Part shown: piece after piece, positions 10,515 through 20,976 of the stretch
How positions within the stretch are numbered: the stretch's first letter is position 1
Layout: each line of letters starts with the position of its first letter
NCBI GenBank assembly: GCA_940337035.1
Contig: CALNHX010003554.1
Location: 1-64,000 of the forward strand
Direction of reading: 5' to 3'
Source of the DNA: Agriotes lineatus
Lineage: Eukaryota > Arthropoda > Insecta > Coleoptera > Elateridae
DNA length: 64,000 nt
Position numbers and translations under genes: made by a program
Notes under the pieces: model-generated
What the model saw: the letters and a program-made list of their open reading frames with translations, nothing else
Database searches by the model: none
What the model was told of the DNA's origin: nothing

Positions 10515-13500
10515 ATGGCCAACAACATGGAGGAATTCAACAAATTAGCTGTCGCCCAAGAAGAGCTCGCGCAGAAGATAAAGCAAATATTATCCAACAG
10601 CAAAAAGGACCCTGCCAGCCGAAAAAATAAAGCCTACATCGCCAGTCGCAACAAAACGCTGGACGAACTTTGGAACACTGTAACTAAAAATCATGCAGAA
10701 ATGGGGCAGCTAATAAGTATTCCAACTCATAATTATTTTAAAACAGGGTATTACGACCAAATTAAAGCCATATACGGCGAAGCAAAAAGTTACTTGCAGA
10801 GCTGTTCAAAATCAACGGAAATTTCCAACCCCTCCGTAAGCAGAACGCAAGAGGAAATGGTGGCCAACCCCGAGCAAAAGGTTCGTATCCGAAAACTGCA
10901 GATTCGGATTCAGAATTTTAAGCAAGCGATGGACGACGCCGAACTAACACAAGAATTAGGGAGGCCCGCCATCACGACAAGGGAATTAAGAGAAAAATGG
11001 GATCGTGTGGTCGAGATGGACGAAGAAGTTATGTCAAACGACATGGCTTCAGAACAAATGCACTTCAGTCCTGAATATACTACGTTGGAAGACAGGTATA
11101 GAAATTTAATTATTTTATTGCAAGCGCCGACAAGGAACGAGCAAGCAGCAGCCATCTCGCTTCCTCAAGTCAAAATTCCCATATACGAGGGAAATTATGA
11201 GGAATGGGCCACTTTCAAGGACCTGTTCACCAAATTAGTAGACGACAACCAGAATATGGACGATGTCATCAAGATGCAATATTTAAAGACGCATGTTAAG
11301 GGAGAGCCAAGCCGACTGATCCAGCATCTAGCTGTTACCCAAGCAAACTACAACACCGCCTGGAATCTGCTGCAACAAAGGTATCAAAATAATCGCCTTA
11401 TTTTAACTAAATTGCTAGATACCATATTCGATCTGCCGGTCCTCTCCAAAGAGTCAGCCCAAGGGTTAAAAAGATTGCACGACTCCATCAAGGAATGTGT
11501 GGAGGCAATCAAAAATTTAGGCATCTCCACGGACAGTTGCGGTCCGTGGATTAACAGAGCTATCGCTCGAAAATGGAATCCTGAAACCAACAAATTATAT
11601 GAACAGTCGCTTCAATGTCCAAATGAAGTCCAGGATCACCAAAATTTAATGGCTTTCCTGCAAGTGCGGTTCCAATCCCTAGAATCCATAGATGGAGCTC
11701 GAAAGCCCACGCAGGAAAGACCACAGAAGAATTACGCTTCCGCATCCCTAAATTGCAGGCTGTGCCATGAAGATCATTACATCGACAACTGTAGTCAATT
11801 CCAGAGGCTACCTACCCATGAAAAACTAGAAGCAGTAAAAACCAATCGATTGTGCTATCGATGCTTGCGGCACGATTCAAATATACCATGTCGTGCCTAT
11901 TTTAATTGTAGGATCTGTCGCTTCCCGCATCATACACTGCTTCATAAGGCGCAGCCACCATCAAGGCTGCTTCCTGCCCAAAGGATGAGAACGTCAGCTC
12001 ATGCAGCAGCTATGAAGACTTCCAACGCTCCAGAAAAGAAGCCGAAGTCGGACATCATCACCGCCAATTTAGGCGCACAGGAGAGCCAAGTTCTACTTGC
12101 CACAGCAATGGTTCAAGTAAAGGCAGCATCCGGGATGACTCATCTACTACGAGTATTAATAGATCCCGGGTCTCAGGGGTCGTTTATCACGGAAGCATCA
12201 GCCGAATTATTGGGGTTACCCAGGACCAAAGTTCGAGCTGAAATCACAGGAATCGGGAACAGCGAGCCAAAAATTGCCAAATGGAAAATCCCAGGTTTGA
12301 TCACACCTAGATTTTCAAGTAACTTTTCCCTACCTGTCAATTTACTAATACTTCCTAAACTTACCAAAGCCATGCCTTCATCCCCCATCCCAAACATAAA
12401 TATAGATTCCTGGAGCAATACTTTCATCGCCGATCCAACTTTCAACCGACCCGGTCCTATAGATATAATTCTAGGCGCCGAAGAATATTCAAAAATAATT
12501 CTAGAAGGAATCACTCGAACAAAGGATGGCATCTTGGGACAAAATACCAAACTGGGTTGGGTATTATCTGGAACCATTGGAAGACAGCATAACGACAGCA
12601 TTAAAGTCAACACCATGGTTGCCAAAATTGGAGAAGAATATCAGTTGCAGAAATTCTGGGACACAGAAGAAGTACCCACACAAAGAACACTTTCCCCAAA
12701 ATATCAGGTAAGTGAAAAGAAATTCACAGAATCAGTACAGGAAAGACCGCAGAAAATCGAAGCTTCCGAAACTCTTAATCATGGAGGTCACTACATCAAA
12801 AGCTGTGGTCAGTTCCGAAGTTCAACTACCAATGACAAGCAAACAATCCAGCAGGTGAAGAAAATATTAACAACCGATCCTACAGCGGAAGAACGAGCAA
12901 TCGCAGCTGCCAATATAAAGAATACGGAAGTTCAACATCCTGTTATCATCGAATGTGAAAAGGTAGCATCTTCTCATCCACAAGAAAATCACCAAGTGCA
13001 TGGAACCTCCGAAGTCCTCACTCACGAAATCCTCGTTCATGAAGTCCGCATCCACGAAGTTCCCATTCAGGTAGTTCCCATTCACAAAGTCGATGGACAG
13101 AAAGGAAAGGAAATTGCAGGCCACGAACAAATCGTTGAAACTCCTACAGCAGCTCCAAGCAGTGGATGCAGTCCAGAAATTGCAGGCCACGAAAAAATCG
13201 TTGGAACTCCTCCAGATGCTTCAACAGCAGCTCCTAGCGATGGATGGAGCCAAGAAGCTGCAGCAATAACTGCTGCTAACAACAACACCTCCGAGCCCAC
13301 TAAAAACTTGACACTCGGTAATGGACGGAGCCCAGAAGTTACAGCAATAACTGCAAAAAATGGAAAACCCTCCGACTCCATTAAAAACTTGGCACCGAGT
13401 GGAGGGTGGCAACAAGACACAGCGGCAAGAATTGCAGTACACAAGCAACCCTCCGAGTTCACTAAAAACATAGCACCTAGTGGAGGGTGGCATCAAGAAA

Positions 13501-14162
13501 TGACATCAAGAGATGCAGCAAGCGAGCAAACCTCCGAGTTCGCTAAGCACATAGTCCCTCGTAGAAGATGGAATCAAAAGGACAGCTTATTAAATTCTAC
13601 GAAGAAATTTACCGAATACTCGCAATGTGGAACACCGATACGGAATCTTTTAAAACAGCTAACCTCGGCAAGAGTGATATTAATTATCGTATTCACTCAT
13701 ATAATGTTCGTCTCCAAAGGAAGAGGCAGCCGATGGACGTTGGCAGGATGTTCCAAACTAATTGTTAACATAGTCAACGACACAATAACACAAAAGCTCT
13801 TTTACAGAAATAGCAAAGAAGCCAGTGTTGCAGCAACCGAACCACTTCGAGGATTTACAACCCTCTCGGTTAGACCTGCAACATCATCTGAAGGAAGTAG
13901 CATGGAGAGCCATCCGACGTCGCTACTACCTATCCAGAGGAATAATCAACAGCGTCTAAAAGACGTAAAATGGGAAACTATCCGACATCATTCCTATCTA
14001 TCCAGCGGGATCACAGGCAGCATATTGGGAGCCGCCATTTTAATAAGAGCCTTCTACTACATTCGGAAAAGGATCAACCGAAGGAAGCATCAATCCAAAC
14101 AACGCCAGTCAGCCGTAGAAGAATATCCTCTAAAAACCCTTCATGTGGAAGAAACAATATAG
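10515..14162 (+). CDS. BEL/Pao gag-protease polyprotein with repetitive C-terminal half and terminal membrane segments
   Basis: 1215 codons without a stop. Residues about 214-395 form the BEL-type gag core (IPIYEGNYEEWATFKDLF, LLQQRY); 412-475 hold zinc knuckles (CRLCHEDHYIDNC, CYRCLRHDSNIPC, CRICRFPHH); 545-640 an aspartic protease with LIDPGSQGSFI; 646-690 the ILGAEEY and LGWVLSG blocks that normally lead into RT. Instead of RT, residues about 740-775 repeat the segment around the first knuckle (ERPQK...HYI..C.QF) without most Cys residues, 835-860 hold short HEV repeats, and 863-1018 hold 25-30-residue repeats ending SGGW. Hydrophobic stretches at about 1052-1066 and 1163-1182, the latter followed by a basic tail, could span membranes; an env-like remnant is possible but unproven. 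Start chosen at the first ATG in an AAAATGG context. Confidence 0.88.
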   Translation: MANNMEEFNKLAVAQEELAQKIKQILSNSKKDPASRKNKAYIASRNKTLDELWNTVTKNHAEMGQLISIPTHNYFKTGYYDQIKAIYGEAKSYLQSCSKSTEISNPSVSRTQEEMVANPEQKVRIRKLQIRIQNFKQAMDDAELTQELGRPAITTRELREKWDRVVEMDEEVMSNDMASEQMHFSPEYTTLEDRYRNLIILLQAPTRNEQAAAISLPQVKIPIYEGNYEEWATFKDLFTKLVDDNQNMDDVIKMQYLKTHVKGEPSRLIQHLAVTQANYNTAWNLLQQRYQNNRLILTKLLDTIFDLPVLSKESAQGLKRLHDSIKECVEAIKNLGISTDSCGPWINRAIARKWNPETNKLYEQSLQCPNEVQDHQNLMAFLQVRFQSLESIDGARKPTQERPQKNYASASLNCRLCHEDHYIDNCSQFQRLPTHEKLEAVKTNRLCYRCLRHDSNIPCRAYFNCRICRFPHHTLLHKAQPPSRLLPAQRMRTSAHAAAMKTSNAPEKKPKSDIITANLGAQESQVLLATAMVQVKAASGMTHLLRVLIDPGSQGSFITEASAELLGLPRTKVRAEITGIGNSEPKIAKWKIPGLITPRFSSNFSLPVNLLILPKLTKAMPSSPIPNINIDSWSNTFIADPTFNRPGPIDIILGAEEYSKIILEGITRTKDGILGQNTKLGWVLSGTIGRQHNDSIKVNTMVAKIGEEYQLQKFWDTEEVPTQRTLSPKYQVSEKKFTESVQERPQKIEASETLNHGGHYIKSCGQFRSSTTNDKQTIQQVKKILTTDPTAEERAIAAANIKNTEVQHPVIIECEKVASSHPQENHQVHGTSEVLTHEILVHEVRIHEVPIQVVPIHKVDGQKGKEIAGHEQIVETPTAAPSSGCSPEIAGHEKIVGTPPDASTAAPSDGWSQEAAAITAANNNTSEPTKNLTLGNGRSPEVTAITAKNGKPSDSIKNLAPSGGWQQDTAARIAVHKQPSEFTKNIAPSGGWHQEMTSRDAASEQTSEFAKHIVPRRRWNQKDSLLNSTKKFTEYSQCGTPIRNLLKQLTSARVILIIVFTHIMFVSKGRGSRWTLAGCSKLIVNIVNDTITQKLFYRNSKEASVAATEPLRGFTTLSVRPATSSEGSSMESHPTSLLPIQRNNQQRLKDVKWETIRHHSYLSSGITGSILGAAILIRAFYYIRKRINRRKHQSKQRQSAVEEYPLKTLHVEETI

Positions 14163-14201
14163 TTTTTTTCTTTCTTTTTCTTCAGCCTAAAATTGGCAAT
14201 A

Positions 14202-14871
14202 TGTTTAAACTTGGTTTAAACACACATAAATTTTAATAACAAAAGTTACGAAGCCAGTCAGAAGTTCTAAATGTAATTCTGATTTCATAAACAAACAGTT
14301 TTAACCTCCAGTTTTACTTCATAATTTCGCAAGTTTATACGTAATTTATATCTGTTTTAAATCTTGAATTAAAACAGGCAAAATTCAGTTCTCATTTACG
14401 AAATCTTAAACGAATATTGTTTCGCCAACATTAAGTGAAAATGCAACTCGGCGACCTAGAAAGCCAAGTTCAACGCTCAGCCTGCAAACCCATGCGGAAA
14501 TATAAAAGCTTATCATGCTGAGTTGCGGTCTTTGCGGACCTTTAAACGCGTTCTATTACACTATTATGAACTTTGATATTGTTACTTCGTTAAGCATTTT
14601 CATTGTATATAAATACAGGTTTATTTTTATAATAAAACAATCGGCATTTAATGTTTGATTCATTCACTACGTCGCCACTCCTATACCAAGCCATAATACT
14701 GTCGAGATGTGAGGCTGCATCTCAGGAGTAGTTTTACTGTCGTCCCTTTAAGTGCCATTGACTAAGCTGGCTTAAAGCGTAAATGCAGTCTCGTTTACGC
14801 GCTTAAAATTAGGGATGGAATCAGCGCAAAGTAACGGAATCCTGAAGCAGCCTCTCAGGCAATTCTGTTCA
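14202..14871 (+). repeat. 3' LTR of BEL/Pao-type element
   Basis: TGTTTAAAC...TTCA, about 98 percent identical to the 5' LTR by eye. The sequence just upstream is pyrimidine-rich (14162-14185) then mixed, so a classical polypurine tract is not obvious. Confidence 0.92.
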
Positions 14872-14960
14872 ATCCTATCTTCCTTTTCCACGAGCACCAT
14901 ATATTTTGTTTTTCCTTTATTGATTTTCAGACCCAGTTTTCTGCTTTATTTTCAACTCTT
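14872..14960 (-). pseudogene. RTE-like LINE, segment upstream of the BEL insertion
   Basis: Read on the minus strand this gives LGLKINKGKTKYMVLVEKED, the conserved KTKYM block that immediately precedes the YLG block found at 9735-9670. The reading joins across the 4-bp ATCC duplication, proving that the LTR element inserted into an existing LINE copy. Only a short piece is recognisable; beyond 14960 the sequence becomes unreadable. Confidence 0.8.
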
Positions 14961-15250
14961 TTTATAGGATTAATTAATATAAGTTTTTCTTAGTTCTCTC
15001 CAGGATGATTATATACTACACATATGCCATAATCTGAATTAGTCGGTACCTATATTGCTATGTTACGATTTCATATAAACATAAATAAAGATTTAAAACC
15101 AACAGCTTATGCATTAATTTAATTATAAATGGGCTAACTAAAGCAAAACAACTTACCCCTTGCTGAATTTATAATAATGATGTATTGGTCTCTTATTAGA
15201 AAAGAGAATCTGAAATAGATTTAAGTCATGTGTCAAAAACTTTGATTTAC

Positions 15251-15587
15251 AAGAATTTACCTAGCCGGGGTCGGTAGCTCAGTGGTTAAGCATTCTGACT
15301 ACTGATCTAAGGTCTCGAGTTCAATCTCTGGTCGCGGAGAGGTTTTTAAGAAGTAAATAAATGCGGATGAAAGCCTCTACAGAATGCCATGATTCGAAAG
15401 ATGTAAAGTCTTGGGGCCCCTGTTACTACTGTGTGTAGCATCTAAAAGGTCCCTTGTTAGGGTAAGAACTCCTTATTAGTGTCCCCTAAGTAGGACCATA
15501 TGACCACAGAAGTTGGTATCTAAGGTACCTGGTACTCTGCATGCCTAGACCTTGTCCATTAATAAACAAACAAACAAAAGAATTTAC
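15251..15587 (+). mobile_element. tRNA-derived SINE with 10-bp target duplication
   Basis: AAGAATTTAC occurs at 15251-15260 and 15578-15587, bracketing a 317-bp unit. The head is tRNA-like: an A box TAGCTCAGTGG (15275-15285) and a B box GAGTTCAATCTC (15317-15328), the internal promoter of RNA polymerase III. A unique body follows, and the tail is an AAAC repeat (AATAAACAAACAAACAAA). There is no coding capacity; SINEs of this type are moved by a partner LINE that recognises the tail. Confidence 0.9.
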
Positions 15588-16200
15588 GTACGCAAAGTTG
15601 AGCTGCCGTTTTGAATTTAACATAAAGTTAAACGATCAAGCCTTATTGAGCTATTAAAGTAAATCGATTTGTTTAATAAGATGTGTTGTATCCTAATAAT
15701 GCAATGCCAGGTGTTGAATTGCACTGAGAATCAGGATTCATTGAAAATATTCTGCCGACATCCCAATTTGTTGTCCGAGCAGTGACAGTTACAATCTGAA
15801 AAAGCATCATATCAGTGAAATACAGCAAATAATGTATTGAAATAGTTTAACTTACTTGAGTTAGGATGGCAGATAGCAATCTGGCATAACGTGGAATTTT
15901 GAAAAATGTGTTTTATTAGAAAAGTCAGTCATAACCTAAAAATAGCAGATTTGAAAGGTTACGTTGATAGCAGTTTTTGTTAATTGGATCAAAGAGAGCT
16001 GTTACTTACAAGCAATTGGACGTTATGGCGATAATGACGATTGATGAATGGTGATACAAAAAAAAGACGAAATATTTTCAGCAAGACTTGGTTTGTTGTT
16101 TATAGTCTTAGCTCCTTCGAATATAATTGTTTGAATGGTTATTGGGCGTTAAATAAACACCTATTATAAAAGAAAATAATGGCTTACAAGGTGTCGATAA
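15588..16200. other. No feature recognised
   Basis: AT-rich sequence with no convincing ORF, repeat or RNA gene. Confidence 0.5.
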
Positions 16201-18120
16201 TTGGTACTCAATATCAATATCAAGCAGGCAGTCAGAACAAAAGGGAAAGCGTTACCGGAATATGAACAATTTACTTACATTAATACAAACACAGCGGATT
16301 CAACACACAATATATCAAATGTGGTATCAAAATACGCAGGGTTTCATCAGCTCAATGATAGGATACACGACACGTCTCTGGAATTATTATTTAAAAATCC
16401 ACAGCCGAATCAACAGATCTGGCAGAAAAAAGCCCCAAAAATTTCCCACCTCCCTAGATCAAGGGATCGACGGGGAGAAACGACTGTTTTTCGTTATAAG
16501 CTCAGTGCAAATTCAGAAAATTCATTCTATTTCGAATCCATCCAACTAGAGCTCGAACTTAGCATATGCGTTCGGTCAAGAAGAAGCCTTCAACACCAGC
16601 TTAAGCAACAGCTCTGTGCACGCGCTAGAGTTTCTTGCAAGCTCCAATAGTTAAAGCTAATACGCATATGCACTTTTGCACGTGCAGCTGGGGTTCTTTA
16701 ACTAAACACCGCCAGCATACCGAGGACTCCACGGCCACATAGTAAGACGGCTCTGTGCAGGCACTTCCTCTACCTGCCAACAGAGATCCTTGCTCACCTC
16801 CAGCCCGCGAGTTGAAGCCCCGGCACCGCCGTGCGTTGCACCGGAAGGGAACAGCTACCCCTGGAGATTGCCGAAGCCAGATCGCCATCCACTTTGCTGG
16901 AAGTCACGGACGACCCCGCGTCCATCCACGGCCACGATGTCCTCGGCGTAAGATGCCCTTAACCACTCTGCGCCGGTTCCGCAGGTTTTCAGCTGCCCAC
17001 CACAAAGCCGCGTAATATTCAATCTTTATTTTTTCTTCATCGGAAACAGGAATTATTGGAGCGGCTATTGGGGTCCTCGCCTCCGAGCACCCCCGAGTCG
17101 CCCTTAAAAAAAAGAGACGCGCCACCGCCAGCAAACCCTAAGCCTCCAGGTGCTGCCCATTATCTTAGTCACCCATGCTCAGGAAGCCACTCCTGATCGC
17201 TGCCCCTGCACGCCGATCCAGAGAACACTTCCATTGGCCTACACGCTCTCAACCCCTGCACCCCCAAAGGCAGTCCGTCGCTGCGCCCCCAGCAGGCCCA
17301 GCTCACTTGTCGTCCCCGGAAGCTTGAGCTCGAGTTCAACCTGAGGCCCGCGGAGGAAGAAGAGTTCCAGAATCTGTTGGAAGAAGCTCATCCTTCTCCC
17401 GAGCCCGTAGTCCGCCACCCCCTGTGCAAGATCGTGCTGCCGCCTGTCGCACTGTCAGGATCACCACCCGCGACGTGCGCTGGGTTCCCAAGCTTAGCGC
17501 CCGTCTTTGCGATCGCCCTCCGCCTCCATTACGTCAGGCGCCTAACGAGATCCCCGGTAGCAGCCATGTCCACTGCAGGCTGCCTGAGCGCCTCCCGCCG
17601 GAGACGCCGTACCCCGGGGTTCCTAGCCCTGCTGTATATTTTCTACGATCACTGCGTTCTACCTCTTTTTATAAATGTCATCTAGTTCTTTTGTTTTATA
17701 TATAGCAATTCTAATTAACGTCTACATATACCAACCAATAAAATATCATATCCTCCAGCTTATCTCTGTGTCTCTACGCCTGCTCTTAGTCTAAGCCCTC
17801 AACCTATGAGCTAAGCGGGTGATCGAAGTAAAGCTCCATTCTTGACCGTCGCCACGCCCTTACACACACGAGGCCGTCAGCGAGTCGTGTCAAGTGTTTG
17901 AACTAGTCGTCAAACTGATTGCGTACAAGAGCAATTTAAAAGCAGATTACCGAGCAGCCAAGGTCTACAGCAGGACAGCAAGACAAAATTCAGCCCACCA
18001 ATGCAACTGCCAGCAGTACAGAAGAATTGGCGTTACGCTAGAAAGCGTAAAATTGCCGAGAGCAGCCGCAACACAGCAGCCCCGCATCGAGTAGTGAGCG
18101 CGTTAAAGTTAATTAATGGT
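16201..18120. other. GC-rich block with coding-like but unidentified sequence
   Basis: From about 16540 to 17650 the sequence is clearly richer in GC than its surroundings and holds several overlapping frames rich in Pro, Ala, Arg and Ser. One stretch near 17310-17440 reads LELEFNLRPAEEEEFQNLL followed by PSPEPVVRHPLCKIVLPP, which looks like protein rather than random sequence. No single frame stays open and no family is recognised. It ends near 17740 with AATAAAATATC followed by pyrimidine-rich sequence. A decayed GC-rich retroelement is the likeliest reading; an unannotated host exon is possible. Confidence 0.35.
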
Positions 18121-18389
18121 GAGAAACGACGTTGAAAGGTAGATTTCAGACATATTTAGTTTTAAAAAAATGCATTTTTATTGATAAAATACGTATAATT
18201 CCTATAAAGTGTTCTATGTAGGTAACAATTGTTTTGTTGATTTGTGAGCGTCAGTAACTAAGGGTAACAGCTAATTTCTAAGGAATTGTTTATAGAATTA
18301 TGTTTTACTAAAAATTAAAACTAAAGTAATTTGATTTGTTGATTAAAAATAAGAATCAACATAGCGACCAGATTATTAATGAATTTCAA

Positions 18390-18619
18390 GTACAGCTGAT
18401 TGCAAATAAAACTGGGACAGCTAATATGTAATATTGTAATATGAAGTACAATAACATATTAAATACTCGTAATTATGTTCCTTTTCTTATGTTTCTATCT
18501 TTAATAATATTTTATGTATTCACCTACGGAAATATAAGTTAGAGAAAGTTTCACACGTTATTAAAAACGCAAAAAGTAGTCTCAAGACTTGTCCCACTTT
18601 TATTTGCAATCAGCTGTAC
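18390..18619. mobile_element. Short TIR element (MITE) with 29-bp inverted ends
   Basis: GTACAGCTGATTGCAAATAA... at 18390-18418 is repeated inverted at 18591-18619 with one mismatch in 29. The 230-bp interior is AT-rich and non-coding. A target duplication was not evident, so the superfamily is not assigned. Confidence 0.7.
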
Positions 18620-18954
18620 GTCGATGTGGCTACTGACATTTTCTATTAATGTTTTTCCCCTGCTTGTGGTTGGCTTATTTGAGTGTATGCACGTAACTCG
18701 TATTGCATTAACTTTAAATTATGACAGTAACCCGAGATAAGAGTCGAATTAACGCATTTAATGCTAACACATGTTGAAAAGAATGTTAAGATAAGTTATA
18801 ATTCATTAAATAAATGTAAAAGAACCCGAAGATTACGTTTTTATTATGTACCAAACTATTATATTTTAGCGAGATCATGGCAGTAAGTGACCTACGGCGC
18901 GGCGTAAGCGTAGTTGATATTCCAGTAAAACCATAAACACAGAAATGTAGTACC

Positions 18955-19200
18955 AATTGTTTTTATTTCACTTTCTTTAATTGCTTTATCCAAAACGATA
19001 TTGAGCAAGGTTGTTGATAAAGGGTCTCCTTGTCTTAACCCTCCAGTGACTACATTTTTCTGACATATGGTCTTTTATCAACGTCATTTTAACTCACCTG
19101 ACAATATTTTTCAATATACTCATTTCTTTCAAGGCTGTGTAGGGCTTTTACCTGTTTAAAATAAATTAAAATCATGTGCAGCGGTAATCTTTGATTGATA
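18955..19200 (-). pseudogene. RTE-like LINE RT fragment, palm region (downstream half)
   Basis: Minus-strand reading gives YFKQVKALHSLERNEYI near 19180-19130 (equivalent of the FIDFKQAYDSI block) and NVVTGGLRQGDPLSTTLLNIV near 19065-19000, the conserved G-RQGDPLS turn. It is the continuation of the RT at 20977-21880, from which it is separated by a hAT element. Confidence 0.8.
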
Positions 19201-19208
19201 TTGTTACT

Positions 19209-20968
19209 CAGAGCCGTATTAATAATGAAGCAGAAGAAGCGATCACTTTGGGCCCAACTTTTTTAGGGACGGTGTTGAGAAATGTTTGTACCACCCTGTG
19301 CATTGTTTATGCCCCCTCCTTTCTATGTATTGGCGTCAGCCCTTCTGACTCAGATTTGCGACAGCTGTGAACCGCGCATCACGTTTGCAGTAAGAGGTCC
19401 AAATTTCATTTTTATATTACGCTAAATAAACGGCCTTTTTGCGTCAAATTAGTGTATTATTCCATACAGTCCACTGAAGTTACAGACGGCAAATTTTTGA
19501 TAAAAAATGACAATTTATTGTCGTAGAAACATTATGCTATGGATGTTCGAAAATTCCATGGACGGTGAGAGCGAACTACCATCGATGTGGATTACCAAAT
19601 GTCCTTTTCTAGTGACAATTAAAGCCATACAAGAGCTAAGAGAATTTTTCCATATTGTAGAGAATTTTGATAAAATCCTCAGATATTACAAAAATCAATA
19701 AATGATCGCTCAGCGTTTGATTCAGAGAATGCACACTAGTTTCTGTTAAACAGGTTGACAATAATTTTTGTATGTACCAAGGGCACTCCGAAGATGTTTA
19801 TGCCCGAGGGCTATACACATTAAGAGTGAGCGGATGGCCCAGCGAGCAAATGATCGCCTTTCAGGCAGCCGGCCCTGGTTGGAATCTCGGCGACTCTAGA
19901 GTTTAAAAACAGCACGTTCCCCTGCTGCCACGCTAATACCTGTGGTACTCGTTAACCCCTAACAAGGGAACTCTTCCTCATTTTCGACGTGCCAGGCTAG
20001 CCACATACCCGGCCTAAGAGCAAAGAGCGTTCATAGAACCACTTTGTGATTAAAACAGACCACTAGTCTATAATAAGAGGAAGAAGAGGCTATACACATT
20101 AAGTACTTTCTTCCCATGGTTCATACGTTTTATTTTCCACTTTGAATACGTAAATAAATTGAAAATCTTGGAAGCAGTCCATAACACTGTAGGGTGTAAA
20201 GAGCGGGCGTAATCATTACGCCCGAGCAGGACATTATATACTTCGTATCACAAATATAAACTGCAAATAATCGATTATTGGAAAATACAGTTATTAACAA
20301 TTATGAAGGGTAAGTTTTTTTTTAAATTTTTGACTCAACATTTTCAGAACTGGATAATTTGGTAAGGGTTGGTAACACTGTAGCGACGTAAATACATGAT
20401 ATGGAAGAATTGGAGACTCGTAAGAAAAAAAAACATCTGGGGAAATCACAAAATAAAAGGTTCTTCTTACATTTCACTGGAACTACCGCCGGCCTGGTTT
20501 ACTGTCGACCTTAAAAACATTTTGTGACAATTATATGAAATGCCACTGAACTAAAATACCACCGATGTGGATTTACATCCAACTGAAACAACCGCCGACG
20601 TAAACTACCATCACCTGGATTTACCACCGACTGCAGCTGATAACAGTTGCTGGAACACATGTTATGTGAACGACCACCACGAATTTGAAGTTCTTTGGAT
20701 ATTAATAATTTGGCAGCAACTACAGTTTCTTTACTAAGTCATTTTTTATTTATTTATTTATTACGTTTTTTTTATGTTTCATTTATACTCTTAAGTTTGT
20801 TTTTTAAATAATTATATATTTTATGTATGCTCCAATGCCTGTTTTTCAATAAAAAGATAAATATTAAAGTTTGTTTTATTTCATTCTATAAAGAATACAA
20901 AGTGTATCCACTTAGGGCGGCAGAAAATTGCCCTGCTTCTAGCGGCAACTTTCCTTAAATCGACGCTG
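19209..20968. mobile_element. hAT-type DNA transposon, non-autonomous or decayed
   Basis: The ends are CAGAGCCGTATTAA (19209) and, inverted, CAGCGTCGATTTAA (20968), flanked by 8-bp direct repeats TTGTTACT (19201-19208) and CTGTTACT (20969-20976) with one mismatch. Eight-base duplications and CAG-starting TIRs are the hAT signature. Sub-terminal GGGC motifs (GGGCCCAAC left, GGGCGGCAG right) fit too. I see no transposase; the open frame 19507-19701 is unrecognised. The element interrupts an RTE-like LINE exactly between two consecutive RT blocks and itself contains a SINE. Confidence 0.8.
19809..20103 (+). mobile_element. Second tRNA-derived SINE with 16-bp target duplication, inside the hAT element
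   Basis: GGCTATACACATTAAG occurs at 19809-19824 and 20088-20103. The 263-bp unit between begins with a tRNA-like head: A-box-like GGATGGCCCAGCGAGC and B-box-like GGTTGGAATCTCGG (about 19873). The 3' end is (AAGAGG)AAGAAGA. Its body differs from the SINE at 15261, so two SINE families are present. Confidence 0.88.
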
Positions 20969-20976
20969 CTGTTACT

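Larger units (their letters stand above)
9753..14875 (+). mobile_element. BEL/Pao-type LTR element, polymerase-less (non-autonomous)
   Basis: Two near-identical LTRs (9757-10425 and 14202-14871) start TGTTTAAAC and end TTCA, and are flanked by the 4-bp direct repeat ATCC (9753-9756 and 14872-14875). A primer-binding site follows the 5' LTR and a single long ORF (10515-14162) fills nearly all of the interior. The ORF encodes BEL-type gag and protease but no reverse transcriptase, RNase H or integrase. LTR divergence is only a few substitutions and the ORF is open, so the insertion is recent and must have been mobilised in trans by an autonomous relative. Confidence 0.9.

Noticed and set aside
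12173..13496. Several minus-strand ORFs of 90-150 codons
   Set aside because: They lie opposite the BEL gag-protease ORF and its repeats, with no independent motif.
15261..15345. Possible tRNA gene
   Set aside because: A and B boxes are present but the acceptor stem does not close, and the unit continues into a SINE body with an AAAC tail and target duplication.
20207..20224. Small palindrome GGGCGTAATCATTACGCCC
   Set aside because: Short isolated inverted repeat, lacks flanking evidence for a terminator or operator.
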